NCBI RefSeq assembly: GCF_000425905.1
Contig: NZ_KE384473.1
Span: 372,704-436,703 of the forward strand
DNA length: 64,000 nucleotides
Reading direction: 5' to 3'
Source of the DNA: Lactobacillus psittaci DSM 15354
GTDB lineage: Bacteria; Bacillota; Bacilli; Lactobacillales; Lactobacillaceae
Part shown: positions 45,707 to 55,005 of the stretch, piece after piece
How the letters are laid out: each line of letters begins with the position of its first letter
Position numbering within the stretch: position 1 is the stretch's first letter
Program-made: the position numbers and the translations under genes
Notes under the pieces: model-generated
What the model was told of the DNA's origin: nothing
Databases searched by the model: none
Seen by the model: only the letters and a program-made list of their open reading frames with translations

Positions 45707-47161
45707 TTACCAAAGTCCAATCAACTTCATCCAGCCTAAACCAAAGACGATGAAGAAAATAATGTAGAAAAGACCAAGGATAAAGTTCATCTTCCACCAT
45801 TCACCTTGTTCAACATAGCCACTACCTGCTAAAACAGATGCAGGACCATTTGCATAGTGAGTAGTTGAAGCCATAATTGCTGAAAACATTGCTAAGAACA
45901 TTGCAGCAGCCATCTTTGGTGCACCAGCACTTAAAGCTACAGCCAAGAAAGGACCGTACATTGCAGTGTTGTGAGCTGTTGCACTTGCAAATAGGTAGTG
46001 CGTGTAAAATAACAAGATTCCCAAGATAATTAAGACCATAATCCAACTATCATGACCAACTGACTTAGAAATAGTTTCTGAAAGCCACTTGATAAAACCA
46101 AATTTGGTTAAACGGTTTGCCATGTAAACTAAGATTGAAAGCCAAACTAAAACGTTCCAGCCACCCTTTTCACTTAAAAAGTCATCGTTAGATAAGACTC
46201 CAGTTAATAAAAGAAGTGACATTGAAATAAAGGCAATTAAAGTTGCATCAAGTTGAATTGAGCTAGAAAGCATCCATAAAACTAAAGTTAAGAGGAAAAT
46301 ACCAGCCATCCAAATTTCAGGAACGGTTAATTTACCCATCTTCTTCAATTCAGCCCCAGCCCATTCCTTAGCATTTGGAGTTTCCTTAATTTCTGGACCA
46401 TACATCTTGTAAATGATAAATGGAACAATAATTAATGCTAAAATTGCTGGGACACATGTTGCTTCAAACCAGCCAATCCAGGTAATGTTAACACCCAATG
46501 CCTTAGCCAATTCAACGGCAACTAAGTTTGGTGCCATCGCTGTTAAGAAAAGCATCGAAGTAATTAAGTTGGCATGGAATTCCACAAAAGTTAAGAAAGA
46601 ACCCATCTTCTTACGACTTAGATCATTTGGTTTGGATCCAAAGTTTTCAGCTAATGATTCAACTAATGGAAAGACGATACCACCAGCACGAGCTGTGTTT
46701 GATGGGGTTGCGGGACTAACCACTAGGTCAATCGCTGCAACTGCATAACCTAACCCTAATGACTTGTGACCAAACCATTCAATAAAGTAAAACGCAATTC
46801 TTTTACCAAGACCGGTCTTAATAATCCCTCTTGATAACATAAATGCCATGGCAATAAGCCAAGCAGCTGAATTTGAAAACGCTGATAAAGCTGATGCATC
46901 AACTGTATGACCTTTAACAACAACATCCTTAATTGGAGCTAAACCTAAGAAAATAGTCAAAGTGTAGCCAATTAAGGTAGTAGCAGCAATTGGAAGTGGC
47001 TTAAAAATACAGCCCATAATTGTTGCTAAAAAAATTGCTAGCATGTGCCATGCTTGTACAGTAACTCCTGCAGGACGAATAGGAGTCGTGAACCAGAAAA
47101 TCAAACCAACAATAATTGGAATGATGAAGCCCTTATAGTTCACCTTTTCCAAATGTTTCAT
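45707..47161 (-). CDS. DASS-family dicarboxylate/citrate transporter 1
   Basis: A 484-residue polytopic protein (about 11-12 membrane segments) of the divalent anion:sodium symporter / CitT family. The SNT-type motifs are visible as PATPSNTARAGG (about 158) and ATAHNTAMYGP (near 400). By family and context it could be a citrate/succinate antiporter. The ATG at 47161 is used because AGGAGG lies eight bases upstream; the frame is open further upstream. A near-perfect cre site and a TATAAT lie upstream. It has a tandem paralog next to it. Confidence 0.9.
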   Translation of the reverse strand: MKHLEKVNYKGFIIPIIVGLIFWFTTPIRPAGVTVQAWHMLAIFLATIMGCIFKPLPIAATTLIGYTLTIFLGLAPIKDVVVKGHTVDASALSAFSNSAAWLIAMAFMLSRGIIKTGLGKRIAFYFIEWFGHKSLGLGYAVAAIDLVVSPATPSNTARAGGIVFPLVESLAENFGSKPNDLSRKKMGSFLTFVEFHANLITSMLFLTAMAPNLVAVELAKALGVNITWIGWFEATCVPAILALIIVPFIIYKMYGPEIKETPNAKEWAGAELKKMGKLTVPEIWMAGIFLLTLVLWMLSSSIQLDATLIAFISMSLLLLTGVLSNDDFLSEKGGWNVLVWLSILVYMANRLTKFGFIKWLSETISKSVGHDSWIMVLIILGILLFYTHYLFASATAHNTAMYGPFLAVALSAGAPKMAAAMFLAMFSAIMASTTHYANGPASVLAGSGYVEQGEWWKMNFILGLFYIIFFIVFGLGWMKLIGLW

Positions 47162-47244
47162 AAAAAATCCTCCTGGGAATAGCCTTCCCGTTAACAAACT
47201 CGCAAAGTAGTAAGTTATCAAAGCTTGCTAAGCATTGCACAATT

Positions 47245-47250
47245 ATTATA
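47245..47250 (-). promoter_or_regulatory. -10 element of DASS transporter 1
   Basis: Minus-strand TATAAT about 85 bases before the start codon. The -35 region is weak (no clear TTGACA-like hexamer at 16-18 bases). Confidence 0.55.
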
Positions 47251-47307
47251 CACCATTTTTCTACGAAAATTTGAAGAATTTCAAAAAACATCCCATTTTT
47301 TCAACTA

Positions 47308-47321
47308 GTTAAACGTTTTCA
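47308..47321 (-). promoter_or_regulatory. Candidate CcpA (cre) site upstream of DASS transporter 1
   Basis: Minus-strand TGAAAACGTTTAAC has the cre core AAACGTTT and one mismatch to the usual consensus. It sits about 60 bases upstream of the -10 box, so activation or repression by CcpA is possible. Confidence 0.6.
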
Positions 47322-47374
47322 AAATATGACTGTAATTTATTCTTTTTCTAGTTATTTATTTCACATACTTTATA

Positions 47375-47414
47375 AAAAATAGTAGTTCTGCATTACACAA
47401 GAACTACTATTTTT
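47375..47414 (-). terminator. Terminator of DASS transporter 2
   Basis: The stem AAAAATAGTAGTTC/GAACTACTATTTTT encloses a 12-base loop. Confidence 0.88.
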
Positions 47415-47419
47415 ATTAT

Positions 47420-48841
47420 TTAAAGTCCAATAACTTTCATCCATAAGCCACCTATTACTCCGTATAAGACTAAGTAAAAGAGGCCTAAAACAAAACTCAT
47501 CTTCCACCATTCAGTTTGTTTGACATAACCTGATGCAAACAAGGCAGTCGCAGGACCACAAGAATAGTGCGTCGTTGATTGATAGATTGCACCAGTAATA
47601 CCCAGCATAATTGCAGCAAACATTACCGGTACACCTTCACCTTGTGCAATCAGCAAGAATGGTGCATACATTGCTACTACGTGAGCAGTACCACTTGCAA
47701 AGAAGTAGTGACTGTAGAAGTATACCAACACCAAAATTGCCATGACAAGCATTGGGTTCAACCCTTTGATTGAATGTTTAATGAACAATTGTAACCAGTG
47801 AATTACTCCACCCTTTACGCTTAATTGACTAGCCATAAAAATTAAAATAGAGAACCAGACAACGACATTCCAGGCACCTTTTTCATGCAAGACATCATCA
47901 GTAGTTAAAATACCAGTAAGCAAAAGCAAGGCGACAGCTAAAAAGGCAACCAAGGTTGCATCTAAGCCAATAAAGCTAGATAGCATCCAAAGCACTAATG
48001 AAATAACAAAGACGACAAGCATTAATTTTTCAGCTAAACTCATTTTGCCCATCTTAGTTAATTCATCTTCAGCCCATTCTTTGGCATTAGGTGTTTCTTT
48101 AATTTCAGGCGGATACATCTTGTAAATGATAAATGGTACAACCAAGAAAGCAATCAAACCTGGAACAAAAGCAGCAAATAGCCATTCAAACCAAGAAATG
48201 TGCACTCCATTAGCGGCAGCTAGTCCTACTGCTGCAACATTAGGTGCTGAAGCTGTCATGAATAATGATGAAGAAATGGTATTGGCATGAAATTCATTAT
48301 AAACCAAGTATGAACCAATCTTCTTTTCAGTCCCATCTCCTGCCTTTGAGCCAAAAGTTTCTGATAAAGATTGAATAATTGGTAAAACAATCCCACCTGA
48401 TCTAGCAGTGTTACTTGGAGTAGCTGGAGCTACCAGTAAATCAATTAAAGCTAAAGAATAACCAAGTCCCAAAGTCTTTTTACCAAAATTACGAACGAAG
48501 ATTAACGCAATTCTACGTCCAAGTCCTGTTTTAACAAAGCCACGGGCAATCATGTATGCCATGGCAATCATCCAAGGAGTTGAATCAGCAAACGCAGTCA
48601 ACGCAAACTTCATCTTAACTAAACCAGTCAATAAAATCAAAACGTAACTGATAATTGAAACGCCGACAATTGGCAGTGGCTTAGTGATACATGCAATAAT
48701 TGTTGCCAAAAAAATAGCGAACAAGTGCCAGCCATTTACACTAATTCCAGCTGGTCTGACTGCTGTCAAAAGCCAAAGTAAGGCTCCGACAACAACTGGC
48801 ACGATAAACCCACGATAGTTTACCTTAGCCAAACTCTTCAT
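47420..48841 (-). CDS. DASS-family dicarboxylate/citrate transporter 2
   Basis: A 473-residue paralog of transporter 1, with the same start (MKSLAKVNYRGF versus MKHLEKVNYKGF) and topology. The first SNT motif is kept (PATPSNTARSGG), but the second region reads GTAHVVAMYAP where transporter 1 has TAHNTAMYGP. The loss of HNT may alter substrate or coupling. It has its own promoter and terminator. The start at 48841 has AGGAGG upstream. Confidence 0.9.
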   Translation of the reverse strand: MKSLAKVNYRGFIVPVVVGALLWLLTAVRPAGISVNGWHLFAIFLATIIACITKPLPIVGVSIISYVLILLTGLVKMKFALTAFADSTPWMIAMAYMIARGFVKTGLGRRIALIFVRNFGKKTLGLGYSLALIDLLVAPATPSNTARSGGIVLPIIQSLSETFGSKAGDGTEKKIGSYLVYNEFHANTISSSLFMTASAPNVAAVGLAAANGVHISWFEWLFAAFVPGLIAFLVVPFIIYKMYPPEIKETPNAKEWAEDELTKMGKMSLAEKLMLVVFVISLVLWMLSSFIGLDATLVAFLAVALLLLTGILTTDDVLHEKGAWNVVVWFSILIFMASQLSVKGGVIHWLQLFIKHSIKGLNPMLVMAILVLVYFYSHYFFASGTAHVVAMYAPFLLIAQGEGVPVMFAAIMLGITGAIYQSTTHYSCGPATALFASGYVKQTEWWKMSFVLGLFYLVLYGVIGGLWMKVIGL

Positions 48842-48906
48842 AAAAAATTCCCTCCTGATGGGCAATGCCCAGAATTATGTACGAACCATTTGATTCGACA
48901 TTGTTT

Positions 48907-48934
48907 ATTATCCTCTTTATTTGAATTTTTTCAA
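48907..48934 (-). promoter_or_regulatory. Promoter of DASS transporter 2
   Basis: Minus-strand TTGAAA (48929-48934), a 16-base spacer and GATAAT (48907-48912). A small hairpin GGGC/GCCC lies in the leader just before the ribosome site. Confidence 0.65.
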
Positions 48935-48968
48935 ATTTGTCTGATAATTTTAAAAAAATACAACAAAA

Positions 48969-48988
48969 AAGAGCCTAAAAAGGCTCTT
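48969..48988 (-). terminator. Terminator of the fumC-frdA unit
   Basis: The stem AAGAGCC/GGCTCTT with a six-base loop and a T run on the minus strand, just after the frdA stop. Confidence 0.88.
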
Positions 48989-49008
48989 CTGAAGATTTGT
49001 TATATAAA

Positions 49009-50400
49009 TTAATTTTCACGGATAAACTTAGCCATTTGAATACCTGCTTGACGACCGAAAATAACAGTTTCAGCAATTGAGTTACCACCAATTCTGTTAT
49101 TACCGTGAAGTCCGCCAGATACTTCACCAGCTGCATAAAGACCTGAAATAACATTACCGTTAGTGTCAAGTGCCTTGGTTTCAGGAGTGATGTGAATACC
49201 ACCCATAGTGTAGTGAATTGCTGGGTGAACGTGAATTGCAAAGAATGGCCCCTTTTCAATTCCACGATCCATACCAGTTGTTCTACCAAATTCACTATCA
49301 TCAGCAGCCTTAACTGCTTCGTTCCAAGTCTTAACAGTGGCTTCTAAGTTACTGCTATCCACGCCAATTTCACTAGCTAATTCGCCTAAACTTGCGCCAT
49401 GCTTAACTAGGCCGATTGCATCGTAGAATTCAACTGCCTTAACATGGTCGCGAATACCTTGATCAAAGATTAAGTATGCACCATCTTCATTTAAGCCAGT
49501 AATTGCGTTTGAAACAATCTTACGAGTGTTAAGTTCGTTAACAAATCGTTTACCAGCACGGTTAACCAAGATAGCACCTTCACCGCGGACAGCTTCCCCG
49601 ATTAAGAAGGTACGGGCACCATCAGTTTGTGCAGTTGGGTGAACTTGAACATATTCCATTTGCATAAGTTGAGCATCAACTGCTTCAGCAAGTTTCAAAC
49701 CGTCACCAGTAGCACCTGCTTGGTTAGTAGTCTTGTAGTCAACTAAGTCGGGACGGTATTTCTTCATCATTTCTTTTGAAGCACCGAAACCACCAGAAGC
49801 AAGTAATACAGCCTTAGCAGCTACTTTCTTAAGACCTGATTCAGTTTCTACTTCAATACCAGTTACAGCCTTACCAGTTTGAACAAGCTTAGTAACCTTA
49901 GCCTTGTTGAAGACTGGAATGTCTTCTTCTTGAATCTTCTTAAGTAAACCAGTAACTAAGTAGCCACCAACTGGAGCCATTGAAGCTGGACGGTGAGCAC
50001 GCTTTTTGCTCATACCACCAGTAATGGTTAAATCAGTTAAGTCAATACCATGATCTTCAAGCCAAGAAATAGCAACAGCTGAGTGATCAACAAAGTATCT
50101 TAACATGTCACGGTCGTTTAACAAACCGCCACCTTTTAAAGTTTCTTTGTAGAAATCTTCTTTGTTATCAATAATGCCTTGAGCAAATTGAACATTTGAT
50201 TCAGAAGCATTCATACCTGAAGAAGCTTTATTAGTGTTACCACCTAAGCCTTCATTTTTTTCAAAGACGGCAACCTTTAAGCCTAACTCATGTGCTTGCA
50301 TTGCTGCAGTTAAACCAGTACCACCGGCACCAACAATAACTGCATCATAACTTTCAGCAATTTCAGAACTATCTTTTGGTGTGAAAACAAATTTCGCCAT
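49009..50400 (-). CDS. frdA: Soluble fumarate reductase flavoprotein (FrdA/flavocytochrome c type)
   Basis: A 463-residue FAD-dependent fumarate reductase/succinate dehydrogenase-family protein. The FAD-binding GAGGTGLTAAMQA (about 24-36), EAVRGEGA with the active-site Arg, HYTMGGIHI and HGNNRIGGNSIAETV (near 433) are present. It lacks the N-terminal haem domain of Shewanella Fcc3 and the FMN-binding domain of other fumarate reductases, so the electron donor is not encoded with it. The ATG at 50400 (AAGGAG upstream) is used rather than the TTG one codon earlier. It follows fumC by 17 bases, so fumarate made by FumC is probably reduced to succinate. Confidence 0.9.
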   Translation of the reverse strand: MAKFVFTPKDSSEIAESYDAVIVGAGGTGLTAAMQAHELGLKVAVFEKNEGLGGNTNKASSGMNASESNVQFAQGIIDNKEDFYKETLKGGGLLNDRDMLRYFVDHSAVAISWLEDHGIDLTDLTITGGMSKKRAHRPASMAPVGGYLVTGLLKKIQEEDIPVFNKAKVTKLVQTGKAVTGIEVETESGLKKVAAKAVLLASGGFGASKEMMKKYRPDLVDYKTTNQAGATGDGLKLAEAVDAQLMQMEYVQVHPTAQTDGARTFLIGEAVRGEGAILVNRAGKRFVNELNTRKIVSNAITGLNEDGAYLIFDQGIRDHVKAVEFYDAIGLVKHGASLGELASEIGVDSSNLEATVKTWNEAVKAADDSEFGRTTGMDRGIEKGPFFAIHVHPAIHYTMGGIHITPETKALDTNGNVISGLYAAGEVSGGLHGNNRIGGNSIAETVIFGRQAGIQMAKFIREN

Positions 50401-50417
50401 CAAGAATTCTCCTTTAA

Positions 50418-51821
50418 TTAGTCTTCTGGCTTACTACGTTCGATGTTAGTCATCTTGAGTAAGTCCATCCATTCATCGTATTGTTCTTCGGTAACTTTAC
50501 CAGATTTAAGAGCTGCTTCACGTAAGGTTGTACCTTCCTTGTCAGCAGTTTGAGCAATAGTTGCTGCTTCGTGGTAACCAATGTGTGGTGACAAAGCAGT
50601 AACAGTCATAAGTGAGTTTTCAAGTAAGTCATCCATCCGGTCAGCATTAACAGTTAAGCCATGAATCATTCTATCAGCAAAACCAGTAATTGTACCAGTT
50701 AAAATGTCACAAGAATCAAGGAAGGCAGCAATCATCACAGTCTTGTAAACGTTCATTTCGAAGTTACCTTGTGAAGCAGTAAAGGTAATAGTAGTGTCGT
50801 TACCAAACACCTTTGCAGCTGCCATAGTTACGGCTTCTGCTTGAGTTGGGTTAACCTTACCTGGCATAATTGATGAACCTGGTTCGTTTGCAGGAATGTT
50901 TAATTCGTTGTAACCAGCTCTTGGACCTGAAGCTAAGAAACGAATATCTTGAGCAATCTTAAACATATCTGCTGCTAAGGTCTTAAGAGCGCCGTGCATT
51001 ACGTCAATACCTGAGTGGTGAGCTAAGCCCCAGAACTTGTTAGTATCAACTTTGAATTCATGACCGTAAACCTTTGAAAGTTTACCAGCAATCTTTTCAG
51101 TCATACCTGGTGCAGCATTCAAACCAGTACCAACAGCAGTACCACCGATAGCTAATTCATATAAAGTTGGCTTTAATTGGCGAATGTATGCTAAGTCATG
51201 CTTTAATGCTGAAATATAACCAGAAACTTCTTGACCAAAAGTAAGTGGAGTTGCGTCTTGAAGGTGGGTACGACCAACCTTAACAGTCTTCCAGTACTTG
51301 TTTTGCTTTTCCTTTAATTCGCTAATCAAGTGTTCAATAGCAGGTTCAAGCTTATCAATTGCTTCAACAGCAACGATGTTCATTGCAGTTGGGTAAGTAT
51401 CGTTTGATGATTGACCACGGTTAACATCATCGTTAGGTAAAATGTTAAGACCTGGGTGAAGCTTGTTAGCTAAGTTGGCAACAACTTCGTTAACGTTCAT
51501 GTTGCTTTGAGTACCTGAACCAGTTTGTAAAACGTGAAGTGGGAAGTCCTTACGTAATTCTTCATCACTTAATGAAAGCAAGTGATCAATTGCATCTTCA
51601 ATTGCCTTACCCTTTTCTTCAGGTTCATCCCCAACTTCAACGTTAGATTGTGCAGCAGCCTTCTTTAAGTGAAGGAAGGCACGGATAATTTGAAGTGGCA
51701 TTAATTCGCCACTTGGGAAGTTATTACGACTTCTTTCAGTTTGTGGACCCCATAATGCTTCCTTAGGAATCTTAACAGGACCAATAGTATCGCTTTCAAT
51801 TCTGTATTCTTGTTCAGCCAT
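50418..51821 (-). CDS. fumC: Fumarate hydratase class II
   Basis: A 467-residue class II fumarase that interconverts malate and fumarate. The signature GSSIMPGKVNPTQ (about 317-329) is present, with SSNDTYPTAMN (about 138) and GRTHLQDATPLTFGQE (near 186). It is first in the fumC-frdA unit and is preceded by a good promoter with a cre-like site over its start region. In this setting the reductive direction (malate to fumarate) is expected. Confidence 0.96.
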   Translation of the reverse strand: MAEQEYRIESDTIGPVKIPKEALWGPQTERSRNNFPSGELMPLQIIRAFLHLKKAAAQSNVEVGDEPEEKGKAIEDAIDHLLSLSDEELRKDFPLHVLQTGSGTQSNMNVNEVVANLANKLHPGLNILPNDDVNRGQSSNDTYPTAMNIVAVEAIDKLEPAIEHLISELKEKQNKYWKTVKVGRTHLQDATPLTFGQEVSGYISALKHDLAYIRQLKPTLYELAIGGTAVGTGLNAAPGMTEKIAGKLSKVYGHEFKVDTNKFWGLAHHSGIDVMHGALKTLAADMFKIAQDIRFLASGPRAGYNELNIPANEPGSSIMPGKVNPTQAEAVTMAAAKVFGNDTTITFTASQGNFEMNVYKTVMIAAFLDSCDILTGTITGFADRMIHGLTVNADRMDDLLENSLMTVTALSPHIGYHEAATIAQTADKEGTTLREAALKSGKVTEEQYDEWMDLLKMTNIERSKPED

Positions 51822-51854
51822 TTTAAATAATCTCCTTACTGAAATTTAGCTTTT

Positions 51855-51903
51855 TGATAGCGCTAACACATTTATTATACACCTAATCAATTTAAATATT
51901 CAA
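51855..51903 (-). promoter_or_regulatory. fumC-frdA promoter with overlapping cre-like site
   Basis: Minus-strand TTGAAT (51898-51903), an 18-base spacer and TATAAT (51874-51879). Directly downstream, TGATAGCGCTAACA (51855-51868) is a cre with one mismatch. A site at about +1 usually means CcpA repression, so fumarate reduction would be switched on when preferred sugars run out. Confidence 0.75.
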
Positions 51904-51953
51904 AAAAATCAAATATTTTTTCAAATATTTCAACAAGCTATACTTCTATTAAA

Positions 51954-51983
51954 AAAGTCCTTGTATAAAAATACAAGGACTTT
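51954..51983 (-). terminator. metQNI terminator
   Basis: The perfect stem AAAGTCCTTGTAT/ATACAAGGACTTT with a four-base loop and a T-rich minus-strand tail. Confidence 0.92.
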
Positions 51984-51994
51984 AAGAAAATTTT

Positions 51995-52696
51995 TTAACG
52001 GATTTGATGATTAAATCTTTTTGCTAAGTAGTCACCAACAACCTGAGTGAAGAAAATCAGAATAATAACCAATAATGTCGCCACCAAAGTCACATCATTA
52101 TTGAAGCGGTTATAGCCATATGAAATTGCCGTATTACCTAATCCGCCTGCACCAACTGCTCCAGCCATGGCTGTCAAGCCAATTAATGAAATAATAGTTA
52201 CAGTTGAAACACGAATCAATTCACTTCTTGCTTCTTTTAAGTAAATTTCAAAAATAATGTCTTTTGTAGTTGCACCAAGTGACAAGGCTGCTTCAATTTT
52301 TCCAGGATCAATTCCTTTAAGTGCAACTTGAACTTGACGAGCATAAAAAGGAAAGACGCCAAGAGTTAATGGTACTAAGGCTGCTTTAATTCCGATTTGA
52401 GTACCGACAATTTTTTGTGTTACAGGAGCAATGAAGGCTAATAAGATTACAAAGGGAATAGCCCGAAAAATTGAAACAATTTTGTCAGCTACGTTGAACC
52501 AAAATTTATTTGCTAAAATACCACCCTCTTCAGTTAAAACTAGGCTCAAGCCAAAGATTAAACCTAAAAATCCACCAAAGATTGCAGGCCAAAAGGTCAT
52601 AAAAAGGGTTTGAAAAATGGCAGTACCCCAACCAGCATCTCCGCTCCAGCCCAATGAAAAGACATTAGGCAAATATTGTTGTAATAAACTAAGCAT
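51995..52696 (-). CDS. metI: Methionine ABC transporter permease
   Basis: A 233-residue MetI-type permease with about five hydrophobic segments and the EAA-loop region [21 protein letters not shown] (about 141-161, shown in part). [16 protein letters not shown] near the C-terminus is typical. It overlaps metN by 8 bases. With MetN and MetQ it imports methionine; the T-box leader supports that substrate. Confidence 0.92.
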   Translation of the reverse strand: MLSLLQQYLPNVFSLGWSGDAGWGTAIFQTLFMTFWPAIFGGFLGLIFGLSLVLTEEGGILANKFWFNVADKIVSIFRAIPFVILLAFIAPVTQKIVGTQIGIKAALVPLTLGVFPFYARQVQVALKGIDPGKIEAALSLGATTKDIIFEIYLKEARSELIRVSTVTIISLIGLTAMAGAVGAGGLGNTAISYGYNRFNNDVTLVATLLVIILIFFTQVVGDYLAKRFNHQIR

Positions 52697-53747
52697 TTAC
52701 TTGACCCCTTTCATCTAATTCAGTTACTAAAACATTTGCTTGATCTAAGAACTCTCTAGCCGCTTTTTGTTTTTCAGCTTCACCCTTAATCAAAACTACT
52801 AAAGTCCCAATTGGTTCTTCATTTAATAGTTCAACGTTACCGTAAAGCATACTTACTTCAACACCTAATTTTGAATAAAGTTCAATAATAATTGACTTAG
52901 TCACATTACTTAAAGAATAAGTAAGTTGATAAATTTTTTCATTTTCTGATAATTTATCTAAATTTAATTGATTCAAAGTTGCAATTGCTGCAGAAGAGCC
53001 ACCGACAAATTTTCTGGTTAATTCCTTCTTAGGTTCTAAGAAAATCCGCTTTAAACTTCCCTCTTCAATTAAATGCCCATGCTCCATAACTGCAACACGA
53101 TTAGCAATCTTTTTGACAGCTTCCATTTGGTGAGTAATTAACACAATTGTTAAACCAAGTTGCTTATTTAATTTTTTGAGCAAGTCCAAAATTTGGTTAG
53201 TATTTTGTGGGTCTAAAGCACTAGTTGCTTCATCAGATAATAAAATTTCTGGATCATTGGCAAGAGCTCGTGCGATTGCAACCCGCTGCTTTTGACCACC
53301 AGATAATTGACTGGGATAAAAATCGGCCTTCTCTTTCAAATCTACTAATTCCAAGAGTCGCAAACTTTTTGCTTCAATTTCTTCATCACTTAAGTTGCTA
53401 TGACGCAGAGCAAAAGCAATATTTTCTAGAACACTAGTTTCGTTTAATAAGTTAAAGCCTTGGAAAATCATGCCAATTTTTCGCCGACTTTGCTGCAATT
53501 CTTTATTTGAAATAACTACTTTGCCTTGTTTAACAAAAGTTTTTCCTTGAACAATTACATCCCCTCTACTTGGCTTTTGCAGCAAGTTAATCGTTCTAAC
53601 CAAGGTAGATTTCCCGGCACCAGAAAAACCTAAAATACCAAAGATGTCACCTTTCTCAATCTTCAAAGTTACACCATCAACGGCATTGACAGTTTCCTTC
53701 TTTTGCTTAAAGGTAACAGCGATATTATTTAATTCAATAATACTCAT
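52689..53747 (-). CDS. metN: Methionine ABC transporter ATP-binding protein
   Basis: A 352-residue ATPase. Walker [10 protein letters not shown] (about 38-46), signature LSGGQ (about 145), Walker [13 protein letters not shown] and the switch His (ITHQ) are complete. The C-terminal regulatory ACT-like NIL domain (about 275-350) is retained, where methionine binding inhibits transport in characterised MetN proteins. It lies between metQ (14-base gap) and metI (8-base overlap). Confidence 0.95.
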   Translation of the reverse strand: MSIIELNNIAVTFKQKKETVNAVDGVTLKIEKGDIFGILGFSGAGKSTLVRTINLLQKPSRGDVIVQGKTFVKQGKVVISNKELQQSRRKIGMIFQGFNLLNETSVLENIAFALRHSNLSDEEIEAKSLRLLELVDLKEKADFYPSQLSGGQKQRVAIARALANDPEILLSDEATSALDPQNTNQILDLLKKLNKQLGLTIVLITHQMEAVKKIANRVAVMEHGHLIEEGSLKRIFLEPKKELTRKFVGGSSAAIATLNQLNLDKLSENEKIYQLTYSLSNVTKSIIIELYSKLGVEVSMLYGNVELLNEEPIGTLVVLIKGEAEKQKAAREFLDQANVLVTELDERGQVNA

Positions 53748-53761
53748 ATTTGCTTTGCCTC

Positions 53762-54613
53762 CTACTTAATCTTGATGTCCCATCCAGTTAACTCAGTATT
53801 ACCATAATACTTTTTAACTAGCTCTTTAGTCTTCTTAGTTTGGTATGCCTTCACCACTTCAAGGTAAAGCTTATTGTGCTTATCACTACTTCTTGCAGCA
53901 ATTAAGTTAATCCATTGCTGACTATCTTTGTTAACAGGTTCAACATAAATTGTTTGTTTATCACCTAGTCCTGCTGGGGCAGCATAAGAGTTGTTTACTA
54001 CAGCAGCATCGACAGATTTGATAATTCTTCCTGCCTGATCCGCCGCAACTTCTTTAATTTGGAAGTTTTTCGGATTAGAAGTAATATCTGCAACACTAAC
54101 AATCTTTTTCCCACTCTTAAGTTTAATCAAGCCAGCATTTTTTAAAACATATAGAGCACGTGACTCATTTGATGCATCGTTTGGAACTGCAATCGTTGCA
54201 CCAGCTGGTAATGTTTTAATTGATTTATACTTCAAAGAGTAAAGTCTGATTGGTGCAATAATAGTTTTACCAATTGAAATTACATTTGCTTTATTTGCTT
54301 TATTCCACGCTTCTAAAAAAGCAAAGTGTTGGAAAGCATTCAAGTCAATATCTCCATTTAGTAAAGCCTTATTAGGTTGATTATAATCAGTAAAGTTTTG
54401 AATTTTAATTGTGATACCGTATTTCTTTTTGGCAGTTGCAGCTACGCTATCCCAAATTTTAGCATCTTCTTTGGTTTGACCAACAACACCGATTGTAACA
54501 GTATTATTACTTTCCTTAGGTCCTTGATAAATAAAACTAAAATAACCTGCGACCAGTAAAAATGCAACAAAGATAGCTGCAATAATCCGATTTTTTCTCC
54601 GTTTTTTTCTCAT
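53762..54613 (-). CDS. metQ: Methionine-binding protein (NlpA/MetQ family), membrane-anchored form
   Basis: A 283-residue NlpA-family substrate-binding protein. Family sequence includes [14 protein letters not shown] (about 100), [18 protein letters not shown] and [15 protein letters not shown]. Most MetQ proteins are lipoproteins with a lipobox cysteine. Here the N-terminal [20 protein letters not shown] has no cysteine at all, so it is probably held by an uncleaved signal anchor. It is the first gene after the T-box leader. Confidence 0.9.
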   Translation of the reverse strand: MRKKRRKNRIIAAIFVAFLLVAGYFSFIYQGPKESNNTVTIGVVGQTKEDAKIWDSVAATAKKKYGITIKIQNFTDYNQPNKALLNGDIDLNAFQHFAFLEAWNKANKANVISIGKTIIAPIRLYSLKYKSIKTLPAGATIAVPNDASNESRALYVLKNAGLIKLKSGKKIVSVADITSNPKNFQIKEVAADQAGRIIKSVDAAVVNNSYAAPAGLGDKQTIYVEPVNKDSQQWINLIAARSSDKHNKLYLEVVKAYQTKKTKELVKKYYGNTELTGWDIKIK

Positions 54614-54639
54614 TTTAAAACCTCTTTTTCAAACAAAAA

Positions 54640-54910
54640 AGCACCCATCCCTAAAAGGACGAGTGCTCGCGTTACCACCTTTAATTCGTCTACCACTTAC
54701 GTAGTAAACCTCACTAAGTATCTCTAGAAATACCTTGCCTTGTTAACGAGCGCAACCCCGCTAATGACTAAATATCGCCATTAGTGATCATTCCCAGCCC
54801 ATCTTCATTAAAGCTTCATGTCTCCCTTTCACCTAACGGAGCTCTCTAAATCATGAAGTAGTTCAACTACTCTGCTGTTCAAGATCGAAATTAATTAATT
54901 AAATTTGTTG
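54640..54910 (-). promoter_or_regulatory. T-box riboswitch leader of metQNI
   Basis: The T-box sequence AAAGGTGGTAACGCGAG (minus strand, 54666-54682) is followed by the terminator stem AGCACTCGTCC/GGGATGGGTGCT and a T run (54640-54667). A candidate ATG specifier lies in GGGAGACATGAAGC (minus strand, about 54815-54830), consistent with methionine. The specifier position is inferred by eye. Confidence 0.9.
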
Positions 54911-54917
54911 ATACTAG

Positions 54918-54944
54918 ATTATAATGTTTATCTCATCTTGTCAA
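54918..54944 (-). promoter_or_regulatory. Promoter of the metQNI T-box transcript
   Basis: Minus-strand TTGACA (54939-54944), a short 15-base spacer and TATAAT (54918-54923). Confidence 0.65.
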
Positions 54945-54955
54945 GCAAATATAGT

Positions 54956-54984
54956 TTGAAAAGCAAAAAATTATTAGCTATTAT
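54956..54984 (+). promoter_or_regulatory. mscL promoter
   Basis: TTGAAA (54956-54961), a 17-base spacer and TATTAT (54979-54984). The leader before the mscL ATG is only about 15 bases long. Confidence 0.65.
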
Positions 54985-55005
54985 ATTTTATTGCAGGAGG
55001 TAACT

